From VRUE01 sp963730315 (GTDB lineage Bacteria; Actinomycetota; Thermoleophilia; Solirubrobacterales; 70-9): a stretch of 64,000 nucleotides of DNA. Shown piece by piece: positions 31,993-39,782 of this stretch. A model generated the notes under the pieces. That model did not search any database. It saw nothing but the letters and a program-made list of their open reading frames with translations, and was not told the origin of the DNA. The number at the start of each line of letters is the position of its first letter. The first letter of the stretch is position 1. The position numbers and the translations under genes were made by a program. The stretch is taken from assembly GCA_963730315.1 (NCBI GenBank), contig CAVSRD010000004.1:1-64000 (forward strand), in the 5' to 3' direction.

Positions 31993-32208
31993 GCATTGCC
32001 TCCACTTCATGTGCTGCGAACGCGGAGGCTTGTGAAGCAACGACGCGAGCGCTAGACACGACTTTTGCCGGGTCCATTCCCCGGCCTAACGCTCGGGACC
32101 GTAGCAGGGTCGGGGGTCTCGCCGCCGCTTACAAACCCCTTACATCGCGGTGACGACGCCCTGATCCCGGTGGCGGATGCTGCGCCCGCAAACGAGGAAA
32201 GGAAGGCC
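31993..32208. promoter_or_regulatory. Divergent cspA / YHYH upstream region with 11-bp-spaced direct repeats
   Basis: This 216-bp gap contains no gene. CTTACA occurs at 32128-32133 and again at 32139-32144, exactly 11 bp apart, the spacing of OmpR/PhoB-type response-regulator sites. TACGGT and TAGCGC hexamers on the minus strand are possible cspA -10 elements that would give a long leader. GGAAAGGAAGG precedes ATG 32209. Confidence 0.45.
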
Positions 32209-33141
32209 ATGAGTCGCCCGAGCCGTACCCATATCTTCATTCCGCTCGCGCTCTGCGGGCTTCTCACCGCCGTCACCGCGGTTGCCATGGGGGGCGTTTC
32301 GTTCGGCGCCGCGACCGCGTCTTCGGTCAACCCGCAGTCGTTGCCGATCGGGGACGGCAAGGTGACGACCTCGGGTCCACGGCGCGGCTACGTCTACTCC
32401 TGCGGCACCGGCTTCGCCGCGAGCGGCAGCCCGCCGGGCGGCGGCGCCGGCGCCCAGGTCGAAGGGCCGTGGATCCACGGCAGGACCTTCGATCTGACCG
32501 CGAAGGCGACCGTGGACGGCTCGGTGCACTGGCGCAACGCGAAGCTGCGCACGACGAGCAACTCGAAGCGGCGCACCTTCTCCGGCAACGGCCTGCCGAA
32601 GGGGGGCACGACCGGCGAATTCCCGGTCTCCTCGAGCGATGACGCCTACCAGTACGACCGCAACCCGAACTCGATCCGCTCGCAGAGCGTCCACTACGCG
32701 CTGCCCGCTCATCCGACGGCGGCTTCGAAGCCGAGCTGCCTGCCGATGGGGGCGATCGGGATCGCCAAGAACGGGGTCGCGATCTTCAACGCTCTCGATG
32801 CCGGCGACCGCGACGCGGTCGCTCACGAGGTGCAGGACAGCTGCGGCGGGCATCCACAGCAGAGCGGCGAATACCACTACCACGACATCCCCTCCTGCCT
32901 GACCAAGGGCGAATCGAAGCACCGTGCCTCCGGCCTGGTCGGCTACGCGCTCGACGGCTACCCGATCTACGGGCCGCGTGGTGCGCGCGGAAAGCTGCTC
33001 ACCAACGATGACGTCGACGCCTGCCACGGCCGGGTCAGCAAGGTCTTCCTAGAAGGCCGCTGGCAGCGGATCTACCACTACAACGCGACGCTCGAATACC
33101 CGTACACGCTCGGCTGCCTCCACGGCACGCCACGGCAGTGA
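32209..33141 (+). CDS. Secreted YHYH-domain protein
   Basis: A 310-residue exported protein: an N-terminal signal (IFIPLALCGLLTAVTAVAMG) and then the YHYH domain, including VHYALPAHP, the signature QQSGEYHYHDIPSCL, LVGYALDGYPIYGP and YHYNATLEYPYTLGCLHG. Several Cys pairs suggest disulfides. YHYH proteins are abundant in environmental bacteria; the His-rich motif suggests metal binding, but function is not established. GGAAAGGAAGG precedes the ATG. Upstream direct repeats suggest response-regulator control. Confidence 0.87.
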   Translation: MSRPSRTHIFIPLALCGLLTAVTAVAMGGVSFGAATASSVNPQSLPIGDGKVTTSGPRRGYVYSCGTGFAASGSPPGGGAGAQVEGPWIHGRTFDLTAKATVDGSVHWRNAKLRTTSNSKRRTFSGNGLPKGGTTGEFPVSSSDDAYQYDRNPNSIRSQSVHYALPAHPTAASKPSCLPMGAIGIAKNGVAIFNALDAGDRDAVAHEVQDSCGGHPQQSGEYHYHDIPSCLTKGESKHRASGLVGYALDGYPIYGPRGARGKLLTNDDVDACHGRVSKVFLEGRWQRIYHYNATLEYPYTLGCLHGTPRQ

Positions 33142-33162
33142 CACCGCAACTCGGCACCGCTT

Positions 33163-33195
33163 CTGGGTCAAGCGCCGACTCGGCGCATGACCCAG
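33163..33195. terminator. 33-bp palindrome, bidirectional terminator-like
   Basis: CTGGGTCA (33163-33170) faces TGACCCAG (33188-33195), and GCGCCGA (33172-33178) faces TCGGCGC (33180-33186), separated by one A-A mismatch. It lies between the convergent YHYH and TVP38 genes and includes the TVP38 stop codon (33168-33170) and its last codons. Confidence 0.7.
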
Positions 33196-33845
33196 TGACC
33201 GCCGAGCAGCAATATGAGCAGCCCCGCCGCGACCGCCAGCACCAGCGGATCGGCGATGCTGAGGCCCTCCAGGCGGGTGCCGAGGTAGACCGCCATCGCG
33301 GTGATCGGCAGGTAGCCGACCGTCGTCGTCCAGGCGAACCGCCAGACCGGCACGCGGGCGGCGCCCGCCGCGTAGGAGACGAGGCTGAAGGGCACGATCG
33401 GGATCAGCCGCACCGCGAGCAGCAGGGTGGCGCCGCCACGCTCGATCGCCCCCTCGGTCCGCTCGAAGCGCTCGCTGCCGAACCAGCGGTCGAGCAGCGG
33501 CCGGGCGACCGATTGGCCCACCGCGAAGCAGAAAAGACCCGAGAGCAGCCAGCCGAGCATCATCAGCGCCAGGGCGGGAAAGAAGCCGTAGGCGAAGCCG
33601 GCCGCCGCGTCGACGATCTCGGCCGGGTAGAAGACGACCGCGTGCAACAGGGCGAGGAAGACGACCAGCAGCGGCCCGGCCAGGCCAATGCTGTCGATGT
33701 GACTCCGCACCTCGGCGCTGTCGCCTCGCACCGCCGCCTCGAATACATGGCGCAGCTCGGGAACCGCGAGCGCCAGCAGCGCCAGGATGGCGATTCCCGC
33801 CAGGGTCACGGCGACGGCGGCAAGCGAAGGTCTCGGCGACTCCAT
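33168..33845 (-). CDS. TVP38/TMEM64-family membrane protein
   Basis: A 225-residue membrane protein of the SNARE-associated/VTT (DedA-like) group: LHAVVFYPAEIVDAAAGFAYG, the FxxG-type GWLLSGLFCFAVGQSVAR and RLIPIVPFSLVSYAAGAARV, followed by TTVGYLPITAMAVYLG. Five or six spans. VTT proteins act as lipid scramblases or small-molecule transporters. Its C-terminal codons form one arm of a palindrome. The preceding gene in the same direction is recD2, 41 bp upstream. Confidence 0.87.
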   Translation of the reverse strand: MESPRPSLAAVAVTLAGIAILALLALAVPELRHVFEAAVRGDSAEVRSHIDSIGLAGPLLVVFLALLHAVVFYPAEIVDAAAGFAYGFFPALALMMLGWLLSGLFCFAVGQSVARPLLDRWFGSERFERTEGAIERGGATLLLAVRLIPIVPFSLVSYAAGAARVPVWRFAWTTTVGYLPITAMAVYLGTRLEGLSIADPLVLAVAAGLLILLLGGHWVMRRVGA

Positions 33846-33886
33846 GCTAGGAGTGGCATTGTGGGGGCTGTCACCCCCCGGTTGCT

Positions 33887-36043
33887 TCAGCGAAGCGCGT
33901 TGGAGTCGCGCAGCCGCTCGGCCAGCGCCGAGTGGCGGGCGCCGCTGTCGTCGCGGCGGACCGCCGCCGCCAGCGCCGCAGGATCGCCGACCAGCACGCA
34001 GCTGCTGCGGGCGCGGGTGATCGCCGTGTAGACGAGCGGGCGGCTCAGCATCCGGGCGTGGGAGCGGTGGCAGACGCCGACCACGACCGGCACCTCGCAT
34101 CCCTGCGCCTTGTGGACGGAGATCGCGTAGGCGAGCCGCAGGGTCGCCGTCTCGTCGTAGGGGATGACCAGGGTGCCCCCCTCGTCCGTGTCGACCAGGA
34201 TCGTCTCCTCGTCGGGGTCGTCGGCCTGGAGGAAGACGATCGAGCCGTTCATCAGGCCCAGCTCGTGGGAGTTCCTCGTCTGGATCAGGCGGTCTCCGAT
34301 CCGGAAGCGCTTGCCCACGGCGGGCTCGCCGTCTGGGTTGAGCCGCTCCTGCAGCCGCTCGTTCAGCGCGTCGATCCCGACCGCGCCCCGGTACATCGGC
34401 GCCAGTACCTGCACCTCGCGGATCGGGTCGACCCCGAAGCTCTGCGGCGCCCGCTCGGCGACCACCTCGACGACCGTCTCGAGGGCCCGCTCAGGGGCGG
34501 GGCGGTCGATGAAGAAGAAGTCGCGTTCCTGGCCCTCCCCCGGCGTCAGGCGCGGAGACCGCCCCCGGTTGATCTGGTGGGCGGCGGTGGTGATCATCGA
34601 GCGCGCCGCCTGGCGGAAGATCTGGGTGAGCCGGACGACCGGGGCGACGCCGGAGGCGATCAGGTCGTCGAACGGCTTGCCGGCTCCGATCGGCGGCAGC
34701 TGGTCTGCGTCGCCGACGAAGACCACGTGGGTCGACTCGGCGAGCCCACCGAGCAGCACCTCGCTCAGCCGCAGGTTCAGCATCGAGGCCTCGTCGACGA
34801 TCGCCAGGTCGGCGGCCAGCGGGCGCTCCGGGTTGAAGGCCGGCCTGCGGCCCGGCATCCACTCCAGCATCCGGTGGATGGTCTGGGCCTCGCGGCCGGT
34901 CGCCTCCTCGAGCCGGCGGGCGGCGCGGCCGGTCGGCGCGCAGAGGGCGATCGAGGCGCCGGCCCGGTCCGCCTCGGCGACGATCGCCTGCGTGCAGGCC
35001 GTCTTGCCGACGCCGGGGCCGCCCGTCAGCACCGAGATCCGCGCGGCGAAGGCGCCGCGCACCGCTGCCCATTGCTCGTCCGTGAGGCGGCTTCCGTCGG
35101 TCGCCTCTGGGGGCTCCTCACCGGGGTCGTGGTCGAGTTGCGGCGGGGCAGCGGCGCGTGCGGCCAGCGTCGCTGCCACCGCGATCTCGCTCGCCCGGGT
35201 CGGCTCCCGGTAGGTCCGCCCTTCGTCGAGCAGCAGGCCCGGCGAGGCGAGCAGCGTGTGGGGCTCGGGGGGGAGGCCGGTCAGCTTCGCAGTGCGCCGC
35301 GCGAGCTCCTCGAGCGGCAGGTAGGAATGCCCCTGCTGCTCGGCCTCGGCGAGCGCGAAGGCGGCGGCCGCCTGGGCACGGCGGGGCGACTCCGACGGCA
35401 CGTCGGCGGCCAGCGCGATCCGGTCGGCGCGGGCGAAGCCGACCCCGGCGACCTCGGTCAGCCGGTAGGGGTCCTCGTGCAGGACCGCCGTCGATCGCTC
35501 GCCGAATCGGGCGTGGATCGGCGCAGCGAGGTGAGCAAGTCCGTGCGGGGCGAGCTGGACGTGGAGGTCGCGGATCGCCCGCGAGGCCTGCCACGACTCG
35601 GCCGCCGCAGCCGCCTGGTCGGCGCTCACCCCGCGCAACGCCGCGAATACCCCGGCCGGATCGGCGGCGATCGCCCCCAGCACGCCCTCGCCGTGCTCGT
35701 CGAGGAGGCGCTCGGCGCGGGCCGGCCCGATGTGGCGCAGCGAGGTCAGGTAGGCGATCCGCCCGGCGCGGTCGGCCGGGTCAAGCGGCAGCGCACCGCG
35801 CGCCTTCAGCTGGCGTCCGTATCGCGAGTGGGTCTGCCAGTCGCCGCTCACCTCGGCACGCTCGCCGGCGCTCAGGTGGGCGACCGGGCCGACCAGCGCG
35901 AAGCCCTCGCCCGACTCGGCGTCCTGCACCTCGAGCACGGCGTAGCCGTCGTCCTCGGCGCTGAAGATGACGCCGAGCACCTCGACCGTCCCCGTGAAGG
36001 CCGCCGCGTCGGCGTCGAAGAGGGCTGCTGCTGAGCCGTTCAC
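33887..36043 (-). CDS. recD2: RecD2-like SF1B DNA helicase
   Basis: A 718-residue helicase. An N-terminal OB-like region (TGTVEVLGVIFSAEDDGYAV) and helix-hairpin-helix block (LRHIGPARAERLLDEHG) precede the motor: Walker A TGGPGVGKT, CAPTGRAARRLEE, Walker B AIVDEASM, FVGDADQLPPIGAG, RLTQIFRQA and motif VI YAISVHKAQGCE with YTAITRARSSCVLVG. These are all RecD2 features, not RecBCD RecD. It unwinds DNA 5' to 3' and supports genome stability. GTG 36043 follows TAGCTT by 6 nt. Confidence 0.94.
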   Translation of the reverse strand: MNGSAAALFDADAAAFTGTVEVLGVIFSAEDDGYAVLEVQDAESGEGFALVGPVAHLSAGERAEVSGDWQTHSRYGRQLKARGALPLDPADRAGRIAYLTSLRHIGPARAERLLDEHGEGVLGAIAADPAGVFAALRGVSADQAAAAAESWQASRAIRDLHVQLAPHGLAHLAAPIHARFGERSTAVLHEDPYRLTEVAGVGFARADRIALAADVPSESPRRAQAAAAFALAEAEQQGHSYLPLEELARRTAKLTGLPPEPHTLLASPGLLLDEGRTYREPTRASEIAVAATLAARAAAPPQLDHDPGEEPPEATDGSRLTDEQWAAVRGAFAARISVLTGGPGVGKTACTQAIVAEADRAGASIALCAPTGRAARRLEEATGREAQTIHRMLEWMPGRRPAFNPERPLAADLAIVDEASMLNLRLSEVLLGGLAESTHVVFVGDADQLPPIGAGKPFDDLIASGVAPVVRLTQIFRQAARSMITTAAHQINRGRSPRLTPGEGQERDFFFIDRPAPERALETVVEVVAERAPQSFGVDPIREVQVLAPMYRGAVGIDALNERLQERLNPDGEPAVGKRFRIGDRLIQTRNSHELGLMNGSIVFLQADDPDEETILVDTDEGGTLVIPYDETATLRLAYAISVHKAQGCEVPVVVGVCHRSHARMLSRPLVYTAITRARSSCVLVGDPAALAAAVRRDDSGARHSALAERLRDSNALR

Positions 36044-36055
36044 GTGACAAAGCTA
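36044..36055 (-). promoter_or_regulatory. Probable leaderless promoter (-10 TAGCTT) of recD2
   Basis: TAGCTT (36055-36050) on the minus strand, 6 nt, then GTG 36043. No Shine-Dalgarno. Confidence 0.55.
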
Positions 36056-36153
36056 GCCGCCCCGCAGGCGGCACGCGGCGGGCGTCGCGGAACTTCCGGA
36101 CCACGGCGGCCGGCGATCATGGGCGCCTGACGATCTTCTTCTCGCCGGCCTGA

Positions 36154-36303
36154 TCAGGCGCCGGCGAGCTTCTCGTCCAGCTGGGCGCGCAGCGCGTCGC
36201 AGACAGCTTCTACGTCGGGATTGTGGCGCTCGGAGGCGAGCACTCCCAACAGCACCTCCGCGTCGGCCCTCGACATCTCCAGCGTGATCACCTGCTTGTT
36301 CAT
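36154..36303 (-). CDS. Small hypothetical protein (49 residues)
   Basis: A 49-residue, mostly helical protein, MNKQVITLEMSRADAEVLLG through a short acidic helix to AQLDEKLAGA. It is supported by a good ribosome-binding site, AAGGAGG 4-5 nt before ATG 36303. The stop codon lies in a palindromic stretch, GCCTGATCAGGC, within a longer inverted repeat that may terminate transcription. No family recognised. Confidence 0.6.
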   Translation of the reverse strand: MNKQVITLEMSRADAEVLLGVLASERHNPDVEAVCDALRAQLDEKLAGA

Positions 36304-36372
36304 CGAACCTCCTTCGGTTGCCTGCCCGACACCTTGCCGCAAGCCGCGGCCGCGGTCTACCCTGGCGGGCGG

Positions 36373-37023
36373 ATGCAGCTGCGGCCGGAGGAGGGCAGCG
36401 GCGACACGCTCCTCGTCCATGACCGTCGCGCCCTCGCCTATGTCGCCACGGCGCCCGGTCAGCTTGGCCTGGGGCGCGCCTGGGTGGCGGGCGACCTCGA
36501 TCTCGATGGCGACCTGGAACGGGCGCTGCGCGCTGGCGAGCGGCTGCGTGATCTGCGGCTCGGCTTGGGCGACAAGCTCGCCTCGCTGCTCGACGCGGCT
36601 CGGACCGGAGCGCTGCGGCTGCATCGCCCGTCGCGCGGTCGGGGTCACCCTCTCGGAGCCGCAGGCCGAGCTGGCGCGGCGGCGAATCGCCGCGGCTGGG
36701 CTCGAGCGTCGCTGCGAGGTGCGAGTACGCGACTACCGGGAAGTGGACGACGGTCCCTACGACGGGGCTCGAGCTGCGCGACGCCGAGTCGTTGCGCGAG
36801 CACTACGCGCTGACTTTTCGCTTCTGGGTCGCCAACCTCGCCGCCGGCCGCGACGCCGCGATCGCTGCGGCCGGCGAGGAGCGGGAGCGGATCTGGCGCC
36901 TCTACATGACCGGCTCGGCGCTCGCCTTCGAACGCGGCGATATCTCCGGTGCAGCAACTGCTGGCCGCCGCCCCCGGCGCCCCGTCCGAGCTGCCGCTCG
37001 CCCGCGGCGGGTTCAGCCGTTGA
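36373..37023 (+). pseudogene. Decayed cyclopropane-fatty-acyl-phospholipid synthase (cfa-like)
   Basis: Three pieces of one SAM-dependent Cfa/mycolate-cyclase-type enzyme survive in three frames. Piece 1 (from ATG 36373): LGRAWVAGDLDLDGDLERAL. Piece 2 (about 36629-36762, another frame): VGVTLSEPQAELARRRI then DYREVDDGPYDG. Piece 3 (from about 36765): LELRDAESLREHYALTF and WRLYMTGSALAFERGDIS, then a further shift to QQLLAAAPGAPSELPLARGG, stop TGA 37021. The SAM-binding motif and the block between pieces 2 and 3 are missing, each roughly 100 codons. An intact gene would be about twice as long. It cannot make an active enzyme. Confidence 0.82.
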
Positions 37024-37040
37024 AGTCGAGGCCGCTCGGC

Positions 37041-37433
37041 TCAGCTCGCCCTGGGGTCGGATCCCCCCAGCTTGGTCACGTCGGGAGCCTTGTAGGCCTC
37101 GCCGGCCGTACCGCCGAGCGCCAGCACCCGGATCCCCTCGTCGCCAGGCCAGATCTTGCGCTTGACGCCCGGGCCGACCCGCATCATGTGGTCCGCGTCG
37201 AGCGGGAATCGCTCGCCGTCGATCTCCAGCTCGCCGTTCCCGCGCAGCGCCAGGTAGACCTCTTCCTGGCCGTCCTCGGCGTGGTCGTGCTCGGGATAGT
37301 TCTCGAAGTTGGGCGGCATGTCGATGATCTGCATGCCGAAGCACTCGACCCCGAGCTCGGCGCGCGCCCGCTTGAAGCCGCCGCCGAAGGCGGCGTCCAT
37401 CTCGTCGATCCTCTTCACTGCGTAGTTGCTCAT
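37041..37433 (-). CDS. Cupin-domain protein
   Basis: A 130-residue single cupin. FENYPEHDHAEDGQEEVYLALRG is motif 1 (HDH, then Glu) and a second half GELEIDGERFPLDADHMMRVGP with VRVLALGG is the remaining barrel. A metal site is likely; ligand or activity unknown. GAGGAGGAG lies a few nt before ATG 37433, and TATGAT at 37469-37464 on the same strand is a good -10. A GGGTTGGC/GCCAACCC inverted repeat (37449-37456 and 37491-37498) flanks the promoter. Confidence 0.83.
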   Translation of the reverse strand: MSNYAVKRIDEMDAAFGGGFKRARAELGVECFGMQIIDMPPNFENYPEHDHAEDGQEEVYLALRGNGELEIDGERFPLDADHMMRVGPGVKRKIWPGDEGIRVLALGGTAGEAYKAPDVTKLGGSDPRAS

Positions 37434-37568
37434 CGCTCCTCCTCGACTGGGTTGGCCGGGGCGATCATAGGGTCACGCCGCTGTCCGGGCGCCAACCCGA
37501 TCGCCGGCCTTCGGCTCTTTCGGTTGGCACGCGCAGAACGGCGCAAAGCAGCGACAATTCGCAGTCGC

Positions 37569-37850
37569 ATGGGGGAAGCTCGGATCAGGGTTCGATTGCG
37601 CCCGAGAGGCTCACGGGACGAGCTGGCCGGAATGCGGGATGGGGTGCTGCAGGCGAAGGTGACGGCAGCGCCGATCGGGGGCAAGGCGAACAAGGCTCTC
37701 TGCAAGCTGATCGCCAAGCGAGCCGGCGTGGCGCCATCGCGGGTCAGCGTGGTGCGGGGCCAGAAATCGCGGGAGAAGGTCGTCCGGGTGGAGGGGCTGG
37801 ACCAGGCCGAGGCGGTGGAGGCGCTGGCAAGTGGCGACGCCGTGGGCTAG
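37569..37850 (+). CDS. YggU/DUF167-family protein
   Basis: A 93-residue protein with the YggU core: IRVRLRPRGSRDELAG, LQAKVTAAPIGGKANKALCK and VSVVRGQKSREKVVRVEG. The GKAN motif is diagnostic. Structures of the family exist but the function is unsettled. The longer frame upstream runs through the cfa pseudogene and should not be joined to it. GACAAT ends 10 nt before ATG 37569. Confidence 0.88.
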   Translation: MGEARIRVRLRPRGSRDELAGMRDGVLQAKVTAAPIGGKANKALCKLIAKRAGVAPSRVSVVRGQKSREKVVRVEGLDQAEAVEALASGDAVG

Positions 37851-37886
37851 GGTCGGCCTGTCTCCTCTACCAGAACGGAGCCTCGA

Positions 37887-38393
37887 ATGGCATATGAGAT
37901 GAAGATCCGCGGCACCGAGGATCAGGTCAAGGTCCGCAGTCCGTGGGCCGCCGCCCTGCTGCCGCTGATCACGCTCGGCATCTACCACCTCGTCTGGTGG
38001 TACCGGATCAACTGCGAGCTGCGCGACTACGGCCAGGCCAAGGGCTACGACCTCGGCCAGAACCCGACCAATTCGCTGCTCGCCGTCTTTCCCGGCGGCT
38101 TGATCATCGTCCCGGCGCTGATCGCCTACTGGCGCGGCGTGAAGCGCGTCATGGGCGCCTCCCGCCTCGCCGGCAAGGAGCCGCTGAACGGCTGGATCGC
38201 GATCATCCTCTACATTCTGCTCGCCCCCGCGCTCTGGGCCTACGTCCAGGTCTCGCTCAACGACATCTGGCGCGAGGAAGCCGAAGCGCTGCCCGGCGAA
38301 GAGCCGCCGCCCAGCCAGCCGAGCGAGATGCCGCCGCCGCTGCCGTCGGAGCAGCAGCCGCCGCCGCCCGAGCAGCCGCCGCCCGCCCAGTAG
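37887..38393 (+). CDS. DUF4234-family membrane protein
   Basis: A 168-residue membrane protein with the DUF4234 pattern VRSPWAAALLPLITLGIYHL then VWWYRINCELRDYGQ, LLAVFPGGLIIVPALIAYW, and a last span followed by a C-terminal tail of about 45 residues made of Pro, Glu and Gln (PPPLPSEQQPPPPEQPPPAQ). Function unknown. It converges with the pentapeptide gene 3 bp away. Confidence 0.85.
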   Translation: MAYEMKIRGTEDQVKVRSPWAAALLPLITLGIYHLVWWYRINCELRDYGQAKGYDLGQNPTNSLLAVFPGGLIIVPALIAYWRGVKRVMGASRLAGKEPLNGWIAIILYILLAPALWAYVQVSLNDIWREEAEALPGEEPPPSQPSEMPPPLPSEQQPPPPEQPPPAQ

Positions 38394-38396
38394 GGG

Positions 38397-39758
38397 TCAG
38401 CGCTCAGAGCAGTCGGCCTGCCGGTTGGCGACCGACCCGTCCGGCATCACCGTGTTGCACAGGGTGGCGCCGGCCGGGAAGGCCACGTCCACCCTTGCCC
38501 CCGAGAGGACCGCTTCGCTGAGGTCGGTGCCGCCAAACCGGGCCTTGCGCAGATCGGTGCCCGCGAGGGCGGCTGAGCCCAGGCGAGCGTTTCGGAGGTC
38601 GGCGCCGCGTAGGCTGGCGCGGGTCAGGTTCGAGTCGCGGGCGTCTGCGCCTCGCAGCTTGACGTCGCGCAGACTCGCGCCCACCAGGTCTGCAAGGGTC
38701 ATGTCTGCGTGCGACATGTCGGAGAGGGAGAAGTCAGCCCCGACACCGGCGCTGCCGGCGAGCACCGCGCGGCGAAAGTCCGCCCCACGCAGGCGGGCGA
38801 AGGAGAGGTTGCCGAGGGCGAGGTCGGCGCCGCGGAAGTTGGCTCCGAGAAAGCGGGCGTAGGAGAGGAAGGCGGCGCGAATATGGGCACCGCGCAAGTT
38901 GCCGTCCGGGCAGACCGAGGAGGGGGCGATGACACAACCGTGAATCCGCGCGCCGGGCAGTTGCGGCGCTTCGCCGGATTCCTTCAGCACCGTGTAGGGC
39001 GCGGCCCCGGGCGGGATCGAGATCGTCGGCCCGCGCGGGTGTTTGGACGGAGCCGGGCAGGTGTGGCGCCGGTCGCGGAGATGGCCGTCGGGCATGATCG
39101 TGTCGCAGAACTTCGCTCCCGCCAGTCGGGCGCCGCGCAGGTCGGCGCGGTGGAGATCGGCGAAGGTGAGGTTGGCGCCACGCAGGTCGGCGCCCCGTAA
39201 GTCGGCCCCCGCGGCTAACGTCCCGAAGAGGAAAGCATCGCGCAGACCGGCGCCGCGCAGGTCGGCGCCGCTGAGGTCCGCGCTGAAGAGGTTCGCCTTA
39301 CGCAGGTTGGCCTCGCGGGCGCGCATCTCGGCGAGCCCGCCGAGCGTCAGGTCGGCGCCGGAAAGGTCCGCTCGGTCGAGGTGGGCGTAGCTGGCGACAA
39401 GCGCTGCAGCTCGTACCTGGCGCAGGTCGGCGCCTTCGAGGCGGGAAAGCGAGAACGTCGCTCCGGCCAGCTTCGCGTGGGCTGCGTGAAGGCGGCGAAG
39501 GTCCGATGAAGTGACGATCGCGCCAGTCAGCTTCCCCCTGTCCAGTTCGGCGCCTGGGCATTGCGCGAAGGGCTCGAGGCGGCAGCCGCCTATGATCGCG
39601 CCGACTTCGACGGTCCCTTCGGCGAACGCCTCCAGCACGGGGTAGAAGGGGTTGGTCGGTTTCACGGCCACCGGCGTCCGCCCCTTTGCCGGCGCTGCGG
39701 CGGGCGCGGTTCCGAGGGCGATGCCGACGGCGGCGAGAAGGAAGAGGATCCGCTTCAC
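38397..39758 (-). CDS. Secreted two-module pentapeptide-repeat protein
   Basis: A 453-residue exported protein (signal VKRILFLLAAVGIALGTAPA). Most of it is A(D/N)LRGA-type pentapeptide repeats forming a right-handed beta helix. It is organised as two modules: each opens with a Cys pair (GCRLEPFAQCPG; GCVIAPSSVCPDG) and closes with a second Cys pair around MPDG (FCDTIMPDGHLRDRRHTC; LCNTVMPDGSVANRQADC). The modules look like a duplication joined by a linker near residue 240. GTG 39758 follows TTAGAT by 9 nt; ATG 39779 is an alternative. Function unknown; the secreted location argues against a gyrase-mimic role. Confidence 0.85.
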   Translation of the reverse strand: MKRILFLLAAVGIALGTAPAAAPAKGRTPVAVKPTNPFYPVLEAFAEGTVEVGAIIGGCRLEPFAQCPGAELDRGKLTGAIVTSSDLRRLHAAHAKLAGATFSLSRLEGADLRQVRAAALVASYAHLDRADLSGADLTLGGLAEMRAREANLRKANLFSADLSGADLRGAGLRDAFLFGTLAAGADLRGADLRGANLTFADLHRADLRGARLAGAKFCDTIMPDGHLRDRRHTCPAPSKHPRGPTISIPPGAAPYTVLKESGEAPQLPGARIHGCVIAPSSVCPDGNLRGAHIRAAFLSYARFLGANFRGADLALGNLSFARLRGADFRRAVLAGSAGVGADFSLSDMSHADMTLADLVGASLRDVKLRGADARDSNLTRASLRGADLRNARLGSAALAGTDLRKARFGGTDLSEAVLSGARVDVAFPAGATLCNTVMPDGSVANRQADCSER

Positions 39759-39782
39759 TCCAACGCCATCTAACCTCATGGT
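39759..39782. promoter_or_regulatory. 24-bp divergent promoter, both sides probably leaderless
   Basis: Minus strand: TTAGAT (39773-39768), 9 nt, GTG 39758. Plus strand: TAACCT (39771-39776), 6 nt, GTG 39783. The hexamers overlap by three base pairs. Confidence 0.58.

Noticed and set aside
36792..37850. A 352-codon frame joining a Cfa fragment to the YggU protein
   Set aside because: The first part is the C-terminal remnant of the cfa pseudogene and antisense cupin sequence. YggU proteins start at the equivalent of 37569.
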